Notes: generated from the letters alone by a model not told the origin. A stretch of DNA of 64,000 nt from Leuconostoc palmae (GCF_019656075.1 NZ_BPKZ01000008.1:39022-103021), one strand, 5' to 3'. Shown: positions 17,173 to 26,929, counted from the first letter of the stretch. A program made the numbers and translations.

Positions 17173-17892
17173 ATGGATAATTTTAATTTCAATACACGTC
17201 GTGACGTGACGGGGATGGATGCTGGTATGCGTGCATTCTTCAAACAAACATACAGTATTATGGGCTTAGCTGTGTTAGTAACAGCGATTACTGGATTTAT
17301 CGTTGAAAAATTTTTTTTAGCACAAGTAGCTAGTCTGATTGCTGGTAATTTAATTGGTACCTTGGCATTGTTTGGTATCCAACTATTAATTATTACAATG
17401 ATTGGACGATCAACGTTTAAAAATCCAGCTAGAGCTTTTGGTTTATTAATGGCATTTTCGGTTGTTGAAGGTTTAACAGTTGGCATTTTGTTAGCTGTTT
17501 ATACTGGTGCTTCGGTTATGATGGCTTTCGTTTCAGCAGCAGCAGTGTTTGGTGGAATGGCGCTTTATGGCGTATTTACTAAACGCGATCTGTCTGGAAT
17601 GCGTGCTGCATTATTTGGCATGTTAGTTGGTTTAATTGTAGCAATGCTCATTAATTTATTTTTTCCAAATGGTATTGTATCGTTATTAATTTCTGTTGTT
17701 AGTGTTCTTGTGTTTTCTCTTTATACAGCATATGATAATCAATCATTAAAAGTGATGTATAGTCAATTTGCTGGTCAAGCAGATACTACAGGATTAGCTG
17801 TTAATGGTGCACTTCGATTATATCTTGACTTTGTGAACTTATTCTTTGCTCTTGTGAGAATATTTGGTGTAGCAGGTGGTTCAAGAGATTAA
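17173..17892 (+). CDS. Bax inhibitor-1 / YccA family membrane protein
   Basis: 239 residues with seven predicted membrane helices. Family features: N-terminal GMRAFFKQTYSIMGLAVLVTA (about residues 18-37), repeated small-residue helices, and the C-terminal YDNQSLKVMY and LRLYLDFVNLFFALVRIFG (residues 215-233). Bacterial members are linked to ion leak or FtsH modulation; the function here is not established. A good GAGGAG ribosome site precedes the ATG. A terminator follows within 20 bases. Confidence 0.9.
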   Translation: MDNFNFNTRRDVTGMDAGMRAFFKQTYSIMGLAVLVTAITGFIVEKFFLAQVASLIAGNLIGTLALFGIQLLIITMIGRSTFKNPARAFGLLMAFSVVEGLTVGILLAVYTGASVMMAFVSAAAVFGGMALYGVFTKRDLSGMRAALFGMLVGLIVAMLINLFFPNGIVSLLISVVSVLVFSLYTAYDNQSLKVMYSQFAGQADTTGLAVNGALRLYLDFVNLFFALVRIFGVAGGSRD

Positions 17893-17907
17893 CATAAATA
17901 ATTATTT

Positions 17908-17933
17908 AAGGCAGCCGTAAGGCTGTCTTTTTT
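17908..17933 (+). terminator. Terminator after the Bax-inhibitor-1 gene
   Basis: 9-bp stem AAGGCAGCC / GGCTGTCTT (one G-T), GTAA loop, then T-run. The T-run runs into the polA extended -10 box. Confidence 0.88.
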
Positions 17934-17941
17934 GTTACACT
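17933..17941 (+). promoter_or_regulatory. Extended -10 promoter for polA
   Basis: TGTTACACT (TG-n-TACACT) directly on the terminator T-run; the RNA start would be near 17948, 18 bases before the ATG. AAAGGA lies in that leader. Confidence 0.5.
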
Positions 17942-17965
17942 AGAAAGTAGGTAAAGGAATAAAAC

Positions 17966-20647
17966 ATGACAAAAAAATTATTATTAATTGATGGCAATTC
18001 ACTAGCGTTTAGAGCGTTTTATGCGATGTATAATCAGCTTGATCGCATGATTTCTCATAAAGGGTTACACACAAATGCACTCGTTGCATTTAATAACTTC
18101 TTAGACCAGATTGTAGATCCTATGATGCCGGATCTCGCGCTTGTTGCGTGGGACGCAGCATCAGGCAAAGAAACTTTCCGTGGAGAATTGTTTGCTGAGT
18201 ATAAAGATGGGCGATCAAAAGCACCTTCAGAGTTTAAAGAACAATTTCCTTATTTAAGAGAAATGGTTGCATTACATGGCTTACGTAATTATGAACAAGC
18301 TGGCTTGGAGGCAGATGATATTATCGGAACATTCTCGAGAATGGGAGAAAAAGCAGGTTATGAGGTAACAATTGTAACAGGAGATCAAGATTTAACACAA
18401 TTAGCAACAGATAATATCACAGTTAATGTGACAAAAAAAGGCGTTACAGAAATTGAGAGTTATACACCAGATTATATTATGGAAAAATTTGGTTTGACAC
18501 CACTTCAAATTATTGAAAAAAAAGCGCTAACTGGTGATACATCAGATAATTATCCGGGTGTAACTAAGGTTGGAGAAAAAACAGCTTTGAAGTTACTAAA
18601 TGACTATCACGACATTGACAATTTGTATAGAAATATTGACTATATGAAACAGTCAAAGTTAAAAGAAAATTTGATTAATGATAAGGATTCTGCCTATATG
18701 GCTAAGCAATTAGCAGAAATAAAGACAGATGCTGTTCTTGAATTGGCCTTAGATGAAATTGAATTTCGCGGTATTGATTTTGATAAATTGGTAGATTTTT
18801 ATCAAGAAATAGATTTTAAAAAGCAGTTGGCAAAAATTAAAGCCTTGCAAAAATCTGGACAACTCACAAGTAATAAAGAGGATGCCGAAGAAATTATTAA
18901 CGTTACTGTCTTAGGCGAAAATCATTTAGATATTTTAGAGACACTGACTGGTAAACTCACTGTCCACATTGAACTAGCAGGGTCAAATTATCATACAGAT
19001 GAAATGATTGGTTTTGTCATTGGTAATGACGAAGTAGGCTATTTTGGCAGTCGCGATACTAAGTTGTTACAGCATGAGACATTAAAATCAATCATTGAGG
19101 ATAATTCAATTACTAAAAACGTATTCAATGTTAAGGAACAACTTATTTTGTTTAAACGTTTGGGAATTAACTTAGTAGGCGTTAATTTTGACTTTCTATT
19201 AGTAGCGTATTTATTGGACACAACAGATAATGACAATGAACTAGCTACATTAGCACAGCGATTTGATGTATATTTGAGTTCTGATGAAGACTTCTATGGT
19301 AAAGGTACTAAATTTCTTATACCATCAGATGATAGCGTATTATTACAGCATTTAGCGCATAAGGCTGATACGATTATGAAAGTAGAAGAACCAGCAATAA
19401 CCGCGTTAAAATTACATCAGCAAACACATTTATACACAGAAATAGAATTACCTTTAGCGCATGTATTAGCAAATATGGAGTACGAAGGTATCAAAATTAA
19501 TCAAGAGAAATTACTATCAATAGGGAACAGTCTTGAAAAACGGATTACTGAGATAGAATCAAAAATATACGAAGAATCGGGTGAAAAATTCAATATTAAT
19601 TCACCAAAACAACTCGGCATATTATTGTTTGAAAAGATGGGACTGCCAGTCATCAAAAAAACTAAAACAGGTTATTCAACAGCAGTGGGCGTTTTGGAAA
19701 AATTAGCTGATGAATCACCTATCGTTGAGCATATTCTAGAATATCGTCAACTGGCTAAAATAAAGTCTACTTATGTTGTGGGGCTTCTTTCAGTTGTTAA
19801 TAAAAATGACAGTAAGATTCATACTCGTTTTTTGCAAACCTTAACGCAAACTGGACGGTTATCTTCAGTTGATCCAAACCTTCAAAATATTCCTATGCGA
19901 TCAGAAGATGGGCGACAAATAAGAAAAGCTTTTGTACCAAGTCAAAAAGATTGGCAAATATTTGGAGCAGATTACTCGCAAATCGAGTTGCGAGTACTAG
20001 CACATATTACAGGTGACGAAAATATGCAACGAGCTTTCAAAAATGGCGAAGATATTCATGCAGAAACAGCGCGAGCAGTTTTTGGATTGTCAGATGATGC
20101 CATTATTGACTCTCAAATGAGACGTACAGCAAAAGCAGTTAATTTTGGTATTGTTTATGGTATTTCTGATTTTGGTCTAGCTAATAATCTTGGTATTAGT
20201 CGTTTTGAAGCAAAGCGATTTATTGATACGTATTTTAAAGAATTTCCTAAGATTCATGAGTGGATGTCAGAAATCAAAGCATCAGCACATGAACAAGGAT
20301 ATGTCGAAACAATTGCTAAGAGAAGACGATATTTGCCCGACATTCAATCAAAAAACTTTAATTTGAGAAGTTTTGCTGAGCGTACTGCTATGAATTCACC
20401 AATTCAAGGATCAGCTGCTGATATTATTAAAATAGCTATGATCAAGGTTGCCGAAGCACTCAGATTAAATGGTATGTCAGCCCGCATGTTACTACAAGTA
20501 CATGATGAACTGATATTTGAAGCACCAAAAGCAGAAATTAATTTATTAAAAGAGATTGTAACTAGTGTGATGGATTCAGCAGTTGCCCTCGATGTCCCTT
20601 TACAAGTCGATAGCCACTTTGGCAATACTTGGTATGATGCTAAATAA
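17966..20647 (+). CDS. polA: DNA polymerase I
   Basis: Fills gaps and removes RNA primers. 893 residues. The N-terminal 5'-3' exonuclease (FEN-like) domain shows LLIDGNSLAFRAFYA, GLEADDIIGT and TGDTSDNYPG. The polymerase domain has motif A DYSQIELRVLAH, motif B RRTAKAVNFGIVYG and motif C LQVHDELIFEAP. The central 3'-5' exonuclease domain appears inactive: the first motif reads VHIELAG where active enzymes have DTET. This is common in Bacillus-type PolA. It is transcribed alone, with its own promoter and a terminator immediately after. Confidence 0.97.
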   Translation: MTKKLLLIDGNSLAFRAFYAMYNQLDRMISHKGLHTNALVAFNNFLDQIVDPMMPDLALVAWDAASGKETFRGELFAEYKDGRSKAPSEFKEQFPYLREMVALHGLRNYEQAGLEADDIIGTFSRMGEKAGYEVTIVTGDQDLTQLATDNITVNVTKKGVTEIESYTPDYIMEKFGLTPLQIIEKKALTGDTSDNYPGVTKVGEKTALKLLNDYHDIDNLYRNIDYMKQSKLKENLINDKDSAYMAKQLAEIKTDAVLELALDEIEFRGIDFDKLVDFYQEIDFKKQLAKIKALQKSGQLTSNKEDAEEIINVTVLGENHLDILETLTGKLTVHIELAGSNYHTDEMIGFVIGNDEVGYFGSRDTKLLQHETLKSIIEDNSITKNVFNVKEQLILFKRLGINLVGVNFDFLLVAYLLDTTDNDNELATLAQRFDVYLSSDEDFYGKGTKFLIPSDDSVLLQHLAHKADTIMKVEEPAITALKLHQQTHLYTEIELPLAHVLANMEYEGIKINQEKLLSIGNSLEKRITEIESKIYEESGEKFNINSPKQLGILLFEKMGLPVIKKTKTGYSTAVGVLEKLADESPIVEHILEYRQLAKIKSTYVVGLLSVVNKNDSKIHTRFLQTLTQTGRLSSVDPNLQNIPMRSEDGRQIRKAFVPSQKDWQIFGADYSQIELRVLAHITGDENMQRAFKNGEDIHAETARAVFGLSDDAIIDSQMRRTAKAVNFGIVYGISDFGLANNLGISRFEAKRFIDTYFKEFPKIHEWMSEIKASAHEQGYVETIAKRRRYLPDIQSKNFNLRSFAERTAMNSPIQGSAADIIKIAMIKVAEALRLNGMSARMLLQVHDELIFEAPKAEINLLKEIVTSVMDSAVALDVPLQVDSHFGNTWYDAK

Positions 20648-20671
20648 GCGTGCGAATAGCATGCTTTTTTT
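20647..20671 (+). terminator. Terminator after polA
   Basis: 7-bp stem AGCGTGC / GCATGCT with one G-T pair, 5-base loop, then seven T. The stem begins on the last base of the stop codon. Confidence 0.8.
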
Positions 20672-20686
20672 CTACGATTAATTTAA

Positions 20687-20703
20687 TGTTAGAAAAGCTG
20701 ACA
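20687..20703 (+). promoter_or_regulatory. GlnR box 1
   Basis: TGTTA-N7-TGACA, an exact match to the GlnR/TnrA consensus TGTNA-N7-TNACA, just upstream of the glnR -35 region. Confidence 0.85.
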
Positions 20704-20707
20704 TTTA

Positions 20708-20737
20708 TTTACAAAAATATGTGATTTAAATTAAAAT
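20708..20737 (+). promoter_or_regulatory. glnRA promoter
   Basis: TTTACA (20708-20713), 18-bp spacer, TAAAAT (20732-20737). It is flanked and overlapped by two GlnR boxes, consistent with autorepression. Confidence 0.6.
20720..20736 (+). promoter_or_regulatory. GlnR box 2 (one mismatch)
   Basis: TGTGA-N7-TAAAA matches the consensus except for one base. It covers the -10 region and starts 33 bp after box 1, about three helical turns, like the paired operators of Bacillus glnRA. Confidence 0.6.
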
Positions 20738-20762
20738 ATAGATATGCTAGCGGAGGTGTTAA

Positions 20763-21098
20763 ATGAGTGAACGTGAACTGAGAAGAAATTTAGCAATTTT
20801 ACCAATTGGTACAGTTCGCGAACTGACATTGCTGACAGATCGCCAAATTCGTTATTATGAGCAAAATAATTTAATTTCGCCTAATCGTGGTAAAGGTGGG
20901 CAGAGACGTTTTTCATTAAATGACGTTGATCGTCTACTTGAAATTAAAGATTTTTTAGATGCAGGGGATTCAATTAGAGATATTCAGGAGATATTGGCTA
21001 AACAGCAACGCAAGGCATTGGAGAAACATGATTCGGAATCAGCACTACGTCGATCATTGCAAAAAGAATTTGCTCAAATTGGTCGGTTTGGTCGTTGA
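20763..21098 (+). CDS. glnR: MerR-family nitrogen regulator GlnR
   Basis: DNA-binding repressor of glutamine synthetase and ammonium uptake genes, controlled by feedback-inhibited GlnA. 111 residues. The winged helix-turn-helix is visible: FPIGTVRELT-like PIGTVRELTLLTDRQIRYYE, then LISPNRGKGGQRRFSLNDVDRL. The short helical tail (KHDSESALRRSLQKEFAQIGRFGR at the end) is where GlnR senses GlnA in other Firmicutes. A GGAGG site 7 bases before the ATG. It lies 45 bases upstream of glnA, forming the classic glnRA operon. Confidence 0.95.
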   Translation: MSERELRRNLAILPIGTVRELTLLTDRQIRYYEQNNLISPNRGKGGQRRFSLNDVDRLLEIKDFLDAGDSIRDIQEILAKQQRKALEKHDSESALRRSLQKEFAQIGRFGR

Positions 21099-21143
21099 TT
21101 GTTAACGTTTTTACTACTAAGATTGGAATAAGAAAGGGATACC

Positions 21144-22490
21144 ATGGCACGAAAGTCATTCACTAAAGAAGAAATTAAGCAAATTGTTGCTGATGAGAAT
21201 GTTGAGTTTATTCGCGTAACGTTTACTGATGTTTTGGGGGCAATTAAAAACGTTGAGGTCCCAACTTCACAATTGGATAAAGTGTTAGATAATAATCTGA
21301 TGTTTGATGGTTCATCCATTGAAGGATTTGTGCGTATTAATGAATCGGATATGTATCTTTATCCAGATTTATCAACTTTCATGATTTTTCCATGGGCCAC
21401 TGATAGTCATGGCGGTAAAGTAGCGCGATTGATTGCTGATATTTATACAGCTGATCGTGAACCTTTTGCTGGTGACCCACGATATGCTTTACGAAAAGTA
21501 TTGGCGCAAGCTAAAGAAGCTGGTTTTTCTGCTTTCAATGTTGGTACTGAACCCGAATTTTTCCTTTTTAAATTAGATAATAATGGGAACCCAACAACAG
21601 AATTAAATGATAAAGGCGGTTATTTTGATTTAGCACCGCTAGACATGGGTGAAAATGTTAGACGTGAAATTGTGTTGACGCTTGAGAAGATGGGCTTTGA
21701 GATTGAAGCTGCTCATCACGAAGTTGCTGAAGGACAACATGAAGTTGACTTTAAGTATGCTTCAGCCTTGGAGGCTGCTGATAATATTCAGACTTTCAAG
21801 TTAGTGGTTAAAACAATTGCTCGAAAAAATGGTTATTTTGCTACATTCATGCCTAAACCAGTCGCAGGTATCAATGGCTCTGGTATGCACACTAACATGT
21901 CTTTGTTCAGAGATAGTAATAATGCTTTTGAAGATACAGCCGATGAAATGGGTCTATCTAAGACAGCCTATAATTTCCTAGGTGGGTTATTGACACATGC
22001 AACAGCATTTACAGCACTTGCTAATCCAACTGTTAATTCTTATAAGAGATTAACACCAGGATTTGAAGCGCCAGTATATGTTGCTTGGTCTGCATCAAAT
22101 CGTTCACCAATGGTTAGAGTACCTGCTTCAAGAGGCAAGTCAACTCGCTTAGAATTAAGGTCAGTTGATCCAACGGCTAATCCTTATACAACATTGGCGG
22201 CCATTTTAGCAGCTGGTTTAGATGGTATCAAAAATGAACTTGAACCATTGGCTTCTGTAGACAAGAATATTTATTTAATGGATGAAACAGAACGTTCAAA
22301 GGCTGGTATTACTGATCTACCAGATACACTTTTGGCTGCTGTTCGCGAATTAGCGATGGACGATATTATTATTTCAGCTATTGGAAGTCATATTGCTGAT
22401 AAATTTATTGAAGCTAAAAAGATCGAATATACATCTTATAGGCAGTTTGTTTCAGAATGGGAAACAGATGCTTATCTTGAAAATTACTGA
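21144..22490 (+). CDS. glnA: Glutamine synthetase, type I
   Basis: Makes glutamine from glutamate, ammonia and ATP; a cytosolic dodecamer and the nitrogen sensor partner of GlnR. 448 residues, typical of the GSI-alpha group of low-GC Gram-positives. Motifs: [10 protein letters not shown] near residue 55, TEPEFFLF, the metal-binding [22 protein letters not shown], the ammonia-flap region [12 protein letters not shown], and [20 protein letters not shown]. An AGAAAGGGA ribosome site precedes the ATG. The terminator at 22530 ends the operon. Confidence 0.97.
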   Translation: MARKSFTKEEIKQIVADENVEFIRVTFTDVLGAIKNVEVPTSQLDKVLDNNLMFDGSSIEGFVRINESDMYLYPDLSTFMIFPWATDSHGGKVARLIADIYTADREPFAGDPRYALRKVLAQAKEAGFSAFNVGTEPEFFLFKLDNNGNPTTELNDKGGYFDLAPLDMGENVRREIVLTLEKMGFEIEAAHHEVAEGQHEVDFKYASALEAADNIQTFKLVVKTIARKNGYFATFMPKPVAGINGSGMHTNMSLFRDSNNAFEDTADEMGLSKTAYNFLGGLLTHATAFTALANPTVNSYKRLTPGFEAPVYVAWSASNRSPMVRVPASRGKSTRLELRSVDPTANPYTTLAAILAAGLDGIKNELEPLASVDKNIYLMDETERSKAGITDLPDTLLAAVRELAMDDIIISAIGSHIADKFIEAKKIEYTSYRQFVSEWETDAYLENY

Positions 22491-22529
22491 GCAAACTATC
22501 TGAAATAATGTTTGTAATAATTAGCTTGA

Positions 22530-22555
22530 AAGCCACGACAATCGTTGGCTTTTTT
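22530..22555 (+). terminator. Terminator after glnA
   Basis: AAGCC-ACGA pairs with TCGTTGGCTT (one bulged base), followed by six T. The T-run abuts the promoter of the next gene. Confidence 0.75.
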
Positions 22556-22563
22556 GTTATGAT
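22555..22563 (+). promoter_or_regulatory. Extended -10 promoter for the YitT-type gene
   Basis: TGTTATGAT (TG-n-TATGAT) starting on the terminator T-run; the RNA start would be near 22570. Confidence 0.5.
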
Positions 22564-22596
22564 AAATGGGGTTGTTGAATAGTTTAGGAGCGTGTT

Positions 22597-23583
22597 GTGA
22601 ACATGAAAAAAATCACCATTAATTGGCGTAAAGTTATGCTAATCAGTATTATGTTTTTAGCTAGTGCCATTGTACAAGTACTAGCTTTGAATGCGTTTTT
22701 AATCCCAAATAAAGTTTTTTCAGGTGGATTTAACGGTATAGCTCAGTTACTTTCTCTATTTTGTATACAATTTTTTCATATTGATATTCAAACTGGTTTG
22801 TTTATTATGATTTTTAACATTCCAATTGGTATTATCGGTTGGAAAATGATAGGTGGACAATTTACAATATTAAGTTTTTTAAATTCAATATTTGTTTCCA
22901 TCTTACAAATCGTAACTCCCACTCAAGCATTAACACATGAGCCATTGTTAGCATCTTTATTTGGTGGATTGTTAATTGGTGTTGCCATTGGATTAGCCAT
23001 GAGATATGGTTTTTCAACTGGTGGATTGGATATTGTTGCTATGGTTGTACAAAAGCGTACCGGAAAATCAATTGGTGCGCTGATGAATGTCATTAATTTT
23101 TTTGTTGTTGTCATCGCAGGAGCCTTTATTGGTTGGCAAAATGCATTGTTTACTTTGATTGGTATTTACGCCACGGGGCGTGCTGTAGATGCAATATATA
23201 CTGGTTATCAAAAGTTAACAGCCATGATTGTGACATCTAAAGGTGATGAAGTGATTACCGAATTACATAAAGATCTTATTCGCGGAATAACTATCTTACC
23301 ATCGAAAGGAGCTTATACAAAACGTGATTCAACCACATTAATGATGGTTTTATCGAGATATGAATTAGTTGAAATGCAAGAGATTGTTCATCGAGCTGAC
23401 CCGAAAGCTTTTATCAATTTAATGAGTACAGTCAGTGTTTCAGGAGAGTTTTTTGATGCTGATCGTCAATTACAAATGAAAAAAGCCGTTACGGTTCCGA
23501 AGATGGAAACAATCAATGCTCAAATCGAAGCTGAGCAACAGTTAGAAGCACAATTAGAAAAAATAGAAGAAAAAAGTAAATAA
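22597..23583 (+). CDS. YitT-family membrane protein (DUF161 + DUF2179)
   Basis: 328 residues: five or six N-terminal membrane helices with SGGFNGIAQLLS and GLAMRYGFSTGGLDIVAM, then a soluble DUF2179 domain (about 225-300, including RGITILPSKGAYTKRDSTTL at its start). The family is widespread in Firmicutes with no settled transport role. The start is taken as GTG at 22597, 6 bases after TAGGAG; ATG at 22603 is an alternative. The C-terminus is rich in Glu/Gln and probably coiled. The tautomerase gene follows after 12 bases. Confidence 0.88.
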   Translation: MNMKKITINWRKVMLISIMFLASAIVQVLALNAFLIPNKVFSGGFNGIAQLLSLFCIQFFHIDIQTGLFIMIFNIPIGIIGWKMIGGQFTILSFLNSIFVSILQIVTPTQALTHEPLLASLFGGLLIGVAIGLAMRYGFSTGGLDIVAMVVQKRTGKSIGALMNVINFFVVVIAGAFIGWQNALFTLIGIYATGRAVDAIYTGYQKLTAMIVTSKGDEVITELHKDLIRGITILPSKGAYTKRDSTTLMMVLSRYELVEMQEIVHRADPKAFINLMSTVSVSGEFFDADRQLQMKKAVTVPKMETINAQIEAEQQLEAQLEKIEEKSK

Positions 23584-23595
23584 GGGAGCAAAATT

Positions 23596-23781
23596 ATGCC
23601 AATCGTACAAGTTGAACTATTAGAAGGTCGTACTCACGAACAATTAGCTAAAATGGTTAAAGATATCACAGATGTTATTGTCCAAGATGCAGGTGCTTCT
23701 CGGGAAGCGGTACATGTTATTTTACGTGAAATGCCAAAAGACCATTATGCTGTTGGTGGTGTATTAAAAAGTGATCAGTAA
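23596..23781 (+). CDS. 4-oxalocrotonate tautomerase family protein
   Basis: 61 residues, the size of the small hexameric 4-OT subunits. The catalytic Pro1 follows the initiator Met (MPIVQVELLEG), and the second half has VHVILREMPKDHYAVGGV. The physiological substrate in lactic bacteria is unknown. A GGGAG ribosome site lies 8 bases upstream, and it is probably co-transcribed with the YitT gene. It ends at a bidirectional terminator shared with the convergent LacI-type gene. Confidence 0.88.
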   Translation: MPIVQVELLEGRTHEQLAKMVKDITDVIVQDAGASREAVHVILREMPKDHYAVGGVLKSDQ

Positions 23782-23782
23782 T

Positions 23783-23821
23783 AAAAAAGTAATCATTGAG
23801 AATTCAATGATTACTTTTTTT
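23783..23821. terminator. Bidirectional terminator between the tautomerase and lacI-type genes
   Basis: 17-bp perfect stem (six A plus GTAATCATTGA pairing with TCAATGATTAC plus six T) around a GAAT loop. The complementary A- and T-runs serve both strands, and the minus-strand stop codon lies within it. Confidence 0.9.
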
Positions 23822-24790
23822 GGTTGATTCGCGTATGATGAGTTGTCCATTGATAACCTGACGTTGAACTGTTTTTGGTTTGTGATCACGAACTTTTACA
23901 AATAAACGATAAAGTGCTTTACCTGTTTCAAAGAAATCAAATTCAAAACTGGTTAAGTTAGGAGAAACCGTTTCACTAAAAAATGATTGACCAAAACCAA
24001 TAAATTTTGGATGCTGTTTCAGAGCAAAGGCTGACTGCATTGCACCAACAACAATTCTGTCAGTAGCACCTACAACCAGATCAAATTGCTGTTTAGACAT
24101 TGCTTTATATGAATCCTTTTTTGTTAGGTGTAATTTGAAATCAGTTATAATTTCTTGATGAGGAATATGAGTTAAAGATTCTTTTATACCAAGAAAACGA
24201 TCATGACCAACGGCATAGTCAATATTACTATCAACATTAAGCAATAAAACGCGCTGAGGCGATAACGTTTTGATATATTGTCCAACAATGAGACCAGCTT
24301 CAATATCATTCATAATGACACGATGAAAATTAGGTTCATCTTGTCCTTGAATAACTATTGGCAAAGGAGATGATGTTAAAGCTTGTCTAATTTCATCTGT
24401 TAAATTTGCTGTTAAAAGTATAATGCCACCAACATTTTGCGAGTGCAACTTTTCAATAGCAGCCAACACACGATTTGAATCTTGATAGGTATTGATGATT
24501 AAAAATGTATCTTCTTTATTAAGTTCATCGAGGCCACGTAGCATATCGGATTGAGCAATTGAGTCTAAACGTGGAACGATGACACCAACAGTATGATTTG
24601 TCTGCTGCTTGAGACTCTGTGCGAAAGTGTTAGGTGTATAGTTATATTTTTCAACGATACGATCAATTTTTAGACGCGTATGTTCACTGACTGATCCACC
24701 ATTCAGATAGCGAGATACTGTACTTTTGGCAACATTTGCCATACTAGCTATATCGTTTATCGTGACTTTTTTATTCATACTGTTAATCAT
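23804..24790 (-). CDS. scrR: LacI-family repressor of the sucrose genes
   Basis: 328 residues. The N-terminal helix-turn-helix VTINDIASMANVAKSTVSRYL is followed by the hinge and a periplasmic-binding-type sensor domain (GVIVPRLDSIAQSDMLRGL onward). It is divergent from scrA-scrB, so it most likely represses them and is released by a sucrose or sucrose-6-phosphate derived signal; the effector is inference. A palindrome GAACCGGTTC with a CG centre, typical of LacI-type operators, lies downstream of the scrA promoter. The start may be 24790 or the internal ATG at 24778 (MNKKVTIND); neither has a clear ribosome site. Confidence 0.88.
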   Translation of the reverse strand: MINSMNKKVTINDIASMANVAKSTVSRYLNGGSVSEHTRLKIDRIVEKYNYTPNTFAQSLKQQTNHTVGVIVPRLDSIAQSDMLRGLDELNKEDTFLIINTYQDSNRVLAAIEKLHSQNVGGIILLTANLTDEIRQALTSSPLPIVIQGQDEPNFHRVIMNDIEAGLIVGQYIKTLSPQRVLLLNVDSNIDYAVGHDRFLGIKESLTHIPHQEIITDFKLHLTKKDSYKAMSKQQFDLVVGATDRIVVGAMQSAFALKQHPKFIGFGQSFFSETVSPNLTSFEFDFFETGKALYRLFVKVRDHKPKTVQRQVINGQLIIRESTKKSNH

Positions 24791-24838
24791 AGCAGAAAAT
24801 TAAAAAAATTTTTCACAATTTTGTAACAAAAAAAAGTA

Positions 24839-24867
24839 TTGCAAAATAACATGTAAGCGTTTACAAT
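24839..24867 (+). promoter_or_regulatory. scrA promoter
   Basis: TTGCAA (24839-24844), exactly 17 bp, TACAAT (24862-24867). The RNA start would be near 24874. It is covered by a cre site and followed by the palindromic operator. Confidence 0.75.
24851..24866 (+). promoter_or_regulatory. Catabolite-responsive element (cre) for CcpA
   Basis: ATGTAAGCGTTTACAA fits the WTGNAARCGNWWWCAW consensus at every position. It overlaps the spacer and -10 of the scrA promoter, so CcpA binding should repress when preferred sugars are present. Confidence 0.88.
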
Positions 24868-24881
24868 AAAAGTGCATTAAA

Positions 24882-24891
24882 GAACCGGTTC
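24882..24891 (+). promoter_or_regulatory. Palindromic LacI-type operator
   Basis: GAACCGGTTC, a perfect 10-base palindrome centred on CG, about 8 bases after the predicted RNA start. It is the probable binding site of the divergent repressor. Confidence 0.7.
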
Positions 24892-24903
24892 CACAATAAC
24901 AAA

Positions 24904-24933
24904 AATCAACCCAAATAGCTGTTTGGGTTGATT
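24904..24933 (+). repeat. 12-bp hairpin in the scrA leader
   Basis: Perfect stem (24904-24915 with 24922-24933) around TAGCTG. No T-run follows, so it is not a simple terminator; it could stabilise the message or take part in antitermination. The ribosome site follows at 24945. Confidence 0.65.
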
Positions 24934-24955
24934 GAGTAGAGTAGAGGATATTGTT

Positions 24956-26920
24956 ATGAAGCATAATGAAGTTGCTAGGCGAGTTGCAGATGCTGTTAAG
25001 CAGGATAATATTATTGCTGCTGCGCATTGTGCAACACGCTTGAGGTTAGTTGTTAAAGATGTTAAAAAAATTGATCAAAAAGCATTAGATGATGATCCTG
25101 ATTTGAAAGGAACATTTAATGCCAATGGTCAATATCAAATTATCGTTGGACCTGGTGATGTCAACCCAGTTTACGATGAATTTGTTAAATTAACTGGTGT
25201 TAAACAAGCATCTACAGACGATTTGAAACAAATCGCTGCAAAATCAGGTAAGCAGAATCCATTAATGGCTTTAATTAAGGTTTTGTCTGATATATTTGTA
25301 CCGTTGATTCCCGCACTGGTTGCTGGTGGTTTGTTGATGGCTTTGAATAATATTTTGACTGGTGCAGGGATGTTTGGACCAAAGTCACTTGTTGAAATGT
25401 TTCCTCAAATTACAGGATTAGCTGAGATGGTTAACCTAATGGCATCAGCACCGTTTGCTTTCCTACCAATCTTAATTGGTATTACAGCAACACGTCGATT
25501 TGGTGGTAGTGAAATTCTTGGTGCAGCCGCAGGTATGATGCTAGTAATGCCAAGTTTGATTAATGGTTACGCTGTTGCACAAACTGTTGCAAGTGGCAAA
25601 ATGCCAACATGGGACTTATTTGGGTTACATGTTGCTCAGGCAGGATATCAAGGACAAGTGTTGCCAATTATTGGTGTTGCTTTTATTCTTGCTAATTTAG
25701 AAAAGTTTTTCCATAAGCGTTTAAAAGGTGCAATTGACTTTACGTTTACACCAATGTTATCAATTTTGATTACAGGGTTCTTGACTTTTATTGTTGTGGG
25801 TCCCGTTCTAAGAATTATTTCAAATGGTATTACAGATGGTTTGACATGGTTGGTAACAACTTTTGGATTTATTGGATATGGTGTCTTTGGATCATTCTAT
25901 TCAGCAATTGTTATTACTGGATTGCACCAAAGTTTCCCAGCCATAGAAACACAGTTGTTAGCTAATATCTCTAAAACTGGAGGTGACTTTATTTTCCCAA
26001 TTGCAGCAGCAGCAAACGTTGCTCAGGGTGCTGCAACATTCGCTATTTACTTCTTGGCAAAAGGAAATTCAAAGTTACGCGCCCTATCATCTTCTGCTGG
26101 TGCTTCAGCAATGTTAGGGATTACAGAACCAGCATTATTCGGTGTCAATTTAAAATATAAGTTCCCATTCTTTATTGCATTAGGATCATCAGGTGTTGCT
26201 AGTTTGATTATGGGGTTGTTCCATGTTATGTCATCTTCACTTGGACCTGCTGGTTTAATTGGATTTATCGCTATTCCTGCTAATAAGTGGTTAGGATTCT
26301 TTATTGCAATTATCATTAGTTTTGTACTATCATTCACTGTAACGCTTGTGTATGGTAAGTCACATATGCCAGAAGTTAAGACAGATGTAACACCTACAGA
26401 TGCTAACGTACCAGAACACGAAGCTGGTTTTGAAATTGATGCACCTGTTGCAGGTCAATTAGTTGACATTACAACAGTGAATGATGCAGTATTTTCTAGT
26501 GGTATGATGGGAAATGGTGTTGCAATTGAACCATCAGATAACAAAATTTTTGCTCCTGCAGATGGTGAAATTACCGTTGCTTACGCTACAAAACATGCTT
26601 ATGGTATAAAAACAACAGATGGCGTTGAAGTATTGATTCATATTGGTATTGATACTGTTAACCTAGAAGGAAAAGGCTTTGAAAGTCAAGTAACTCAAGG
26701 TCAAAAAGTTAAGAAGGGTGAATTGTTAGGAACTTTTGATAAGCAGATCATTAAAGATGCTGGTTATCCTGTTACAACAATGGTTATTGTTACGAATATA
26801 ACTGAATTTTCTGAGGTTGTACGTGATGAACCATTTGGGGCGGAAATCGTTCCTGACAATGTTATTATGACAGCTATACCGGCACTAGAAGATAAAAAAG
26901 CTCAAGCTGTTGAAGCTTAA
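24956..26920 (+). CDS. scrA: Sucrose-type PTS permease, EIIBCA
   Basis: Imports and phosphorylates sucrose (or a related beta-glucoside/trehalose class sugar) at the membrane. 654 residues in order B-C-A. The EIIB phospho-cysteine lies in [12 protein letters not shown] near residue 25. The EIIC part has about ten helices, including the family segment [17 protein letters not shown] (about 400). The EIIA domain carries the phospho-histidine in [17 protein letters not shown] near residue 565. ATG at 24956 is chosen because AGAGG lies 6 bases upstream; the longer reading from 24932 falls in the leader hairpin. Linkage to scrB supports sucrose. Confidence 0.93.
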   Translation: MKHNEVARRVADAVKQDNIIAAAHCATRLRLVVKDVKKIDQKALDDDPDLKGTFNANGQYQIIVGPGDVNPVYDEFVKLTGVKQASTDDLKQIAAKSGKQNPLMALIKVLSDIFVPLIPALVAGGLLMALNNILTGAGMFGPKSLVEMFPQITGLAEMVNLMASAPFAFLPILIGITATRRFGGSEILGAAAGMMLVMPSLINGYAVAQTVASGKMPTWDLFGLHVAQAGYQGQVLPIIGVAFILANLEKFFHKRLKGAIDFTFTPMLSILITGFLTFIVVGPVLRIISNGITDGLTWLVTTFGFIGYGVFGSFYSAIVITGLHQSFPAIETQLLANISKTGGDFIFPIAAAANVAQGAATFAIYFLAKGNSKLRALSSSAGASAMLGITEPALFGVNLKYKFPFFIALGSSGVASLIMGLFHVMSSSLGPAGLIGFIAIPANKWLGFFIAIIISFVLSFTVTLVYGKSHMPEVKTDVTPTDANVPEHEAGFEIDAPVAGQLVDITTVNDAVFSSGMMGNGVAIEPSDNKIFAPADGEITVAYATKHAYGIKTTDGVEVLIHIGIDTVNLEGKGFESQVTQGQKVKKGELLGTFDKQIIKDAGYPVTTMVIVTNITEFSEVVRDEPFGAEIVPDNVIMTAIPALEDKKAQAVEA

Positions 26921-26929
26921 GGAGATTAA

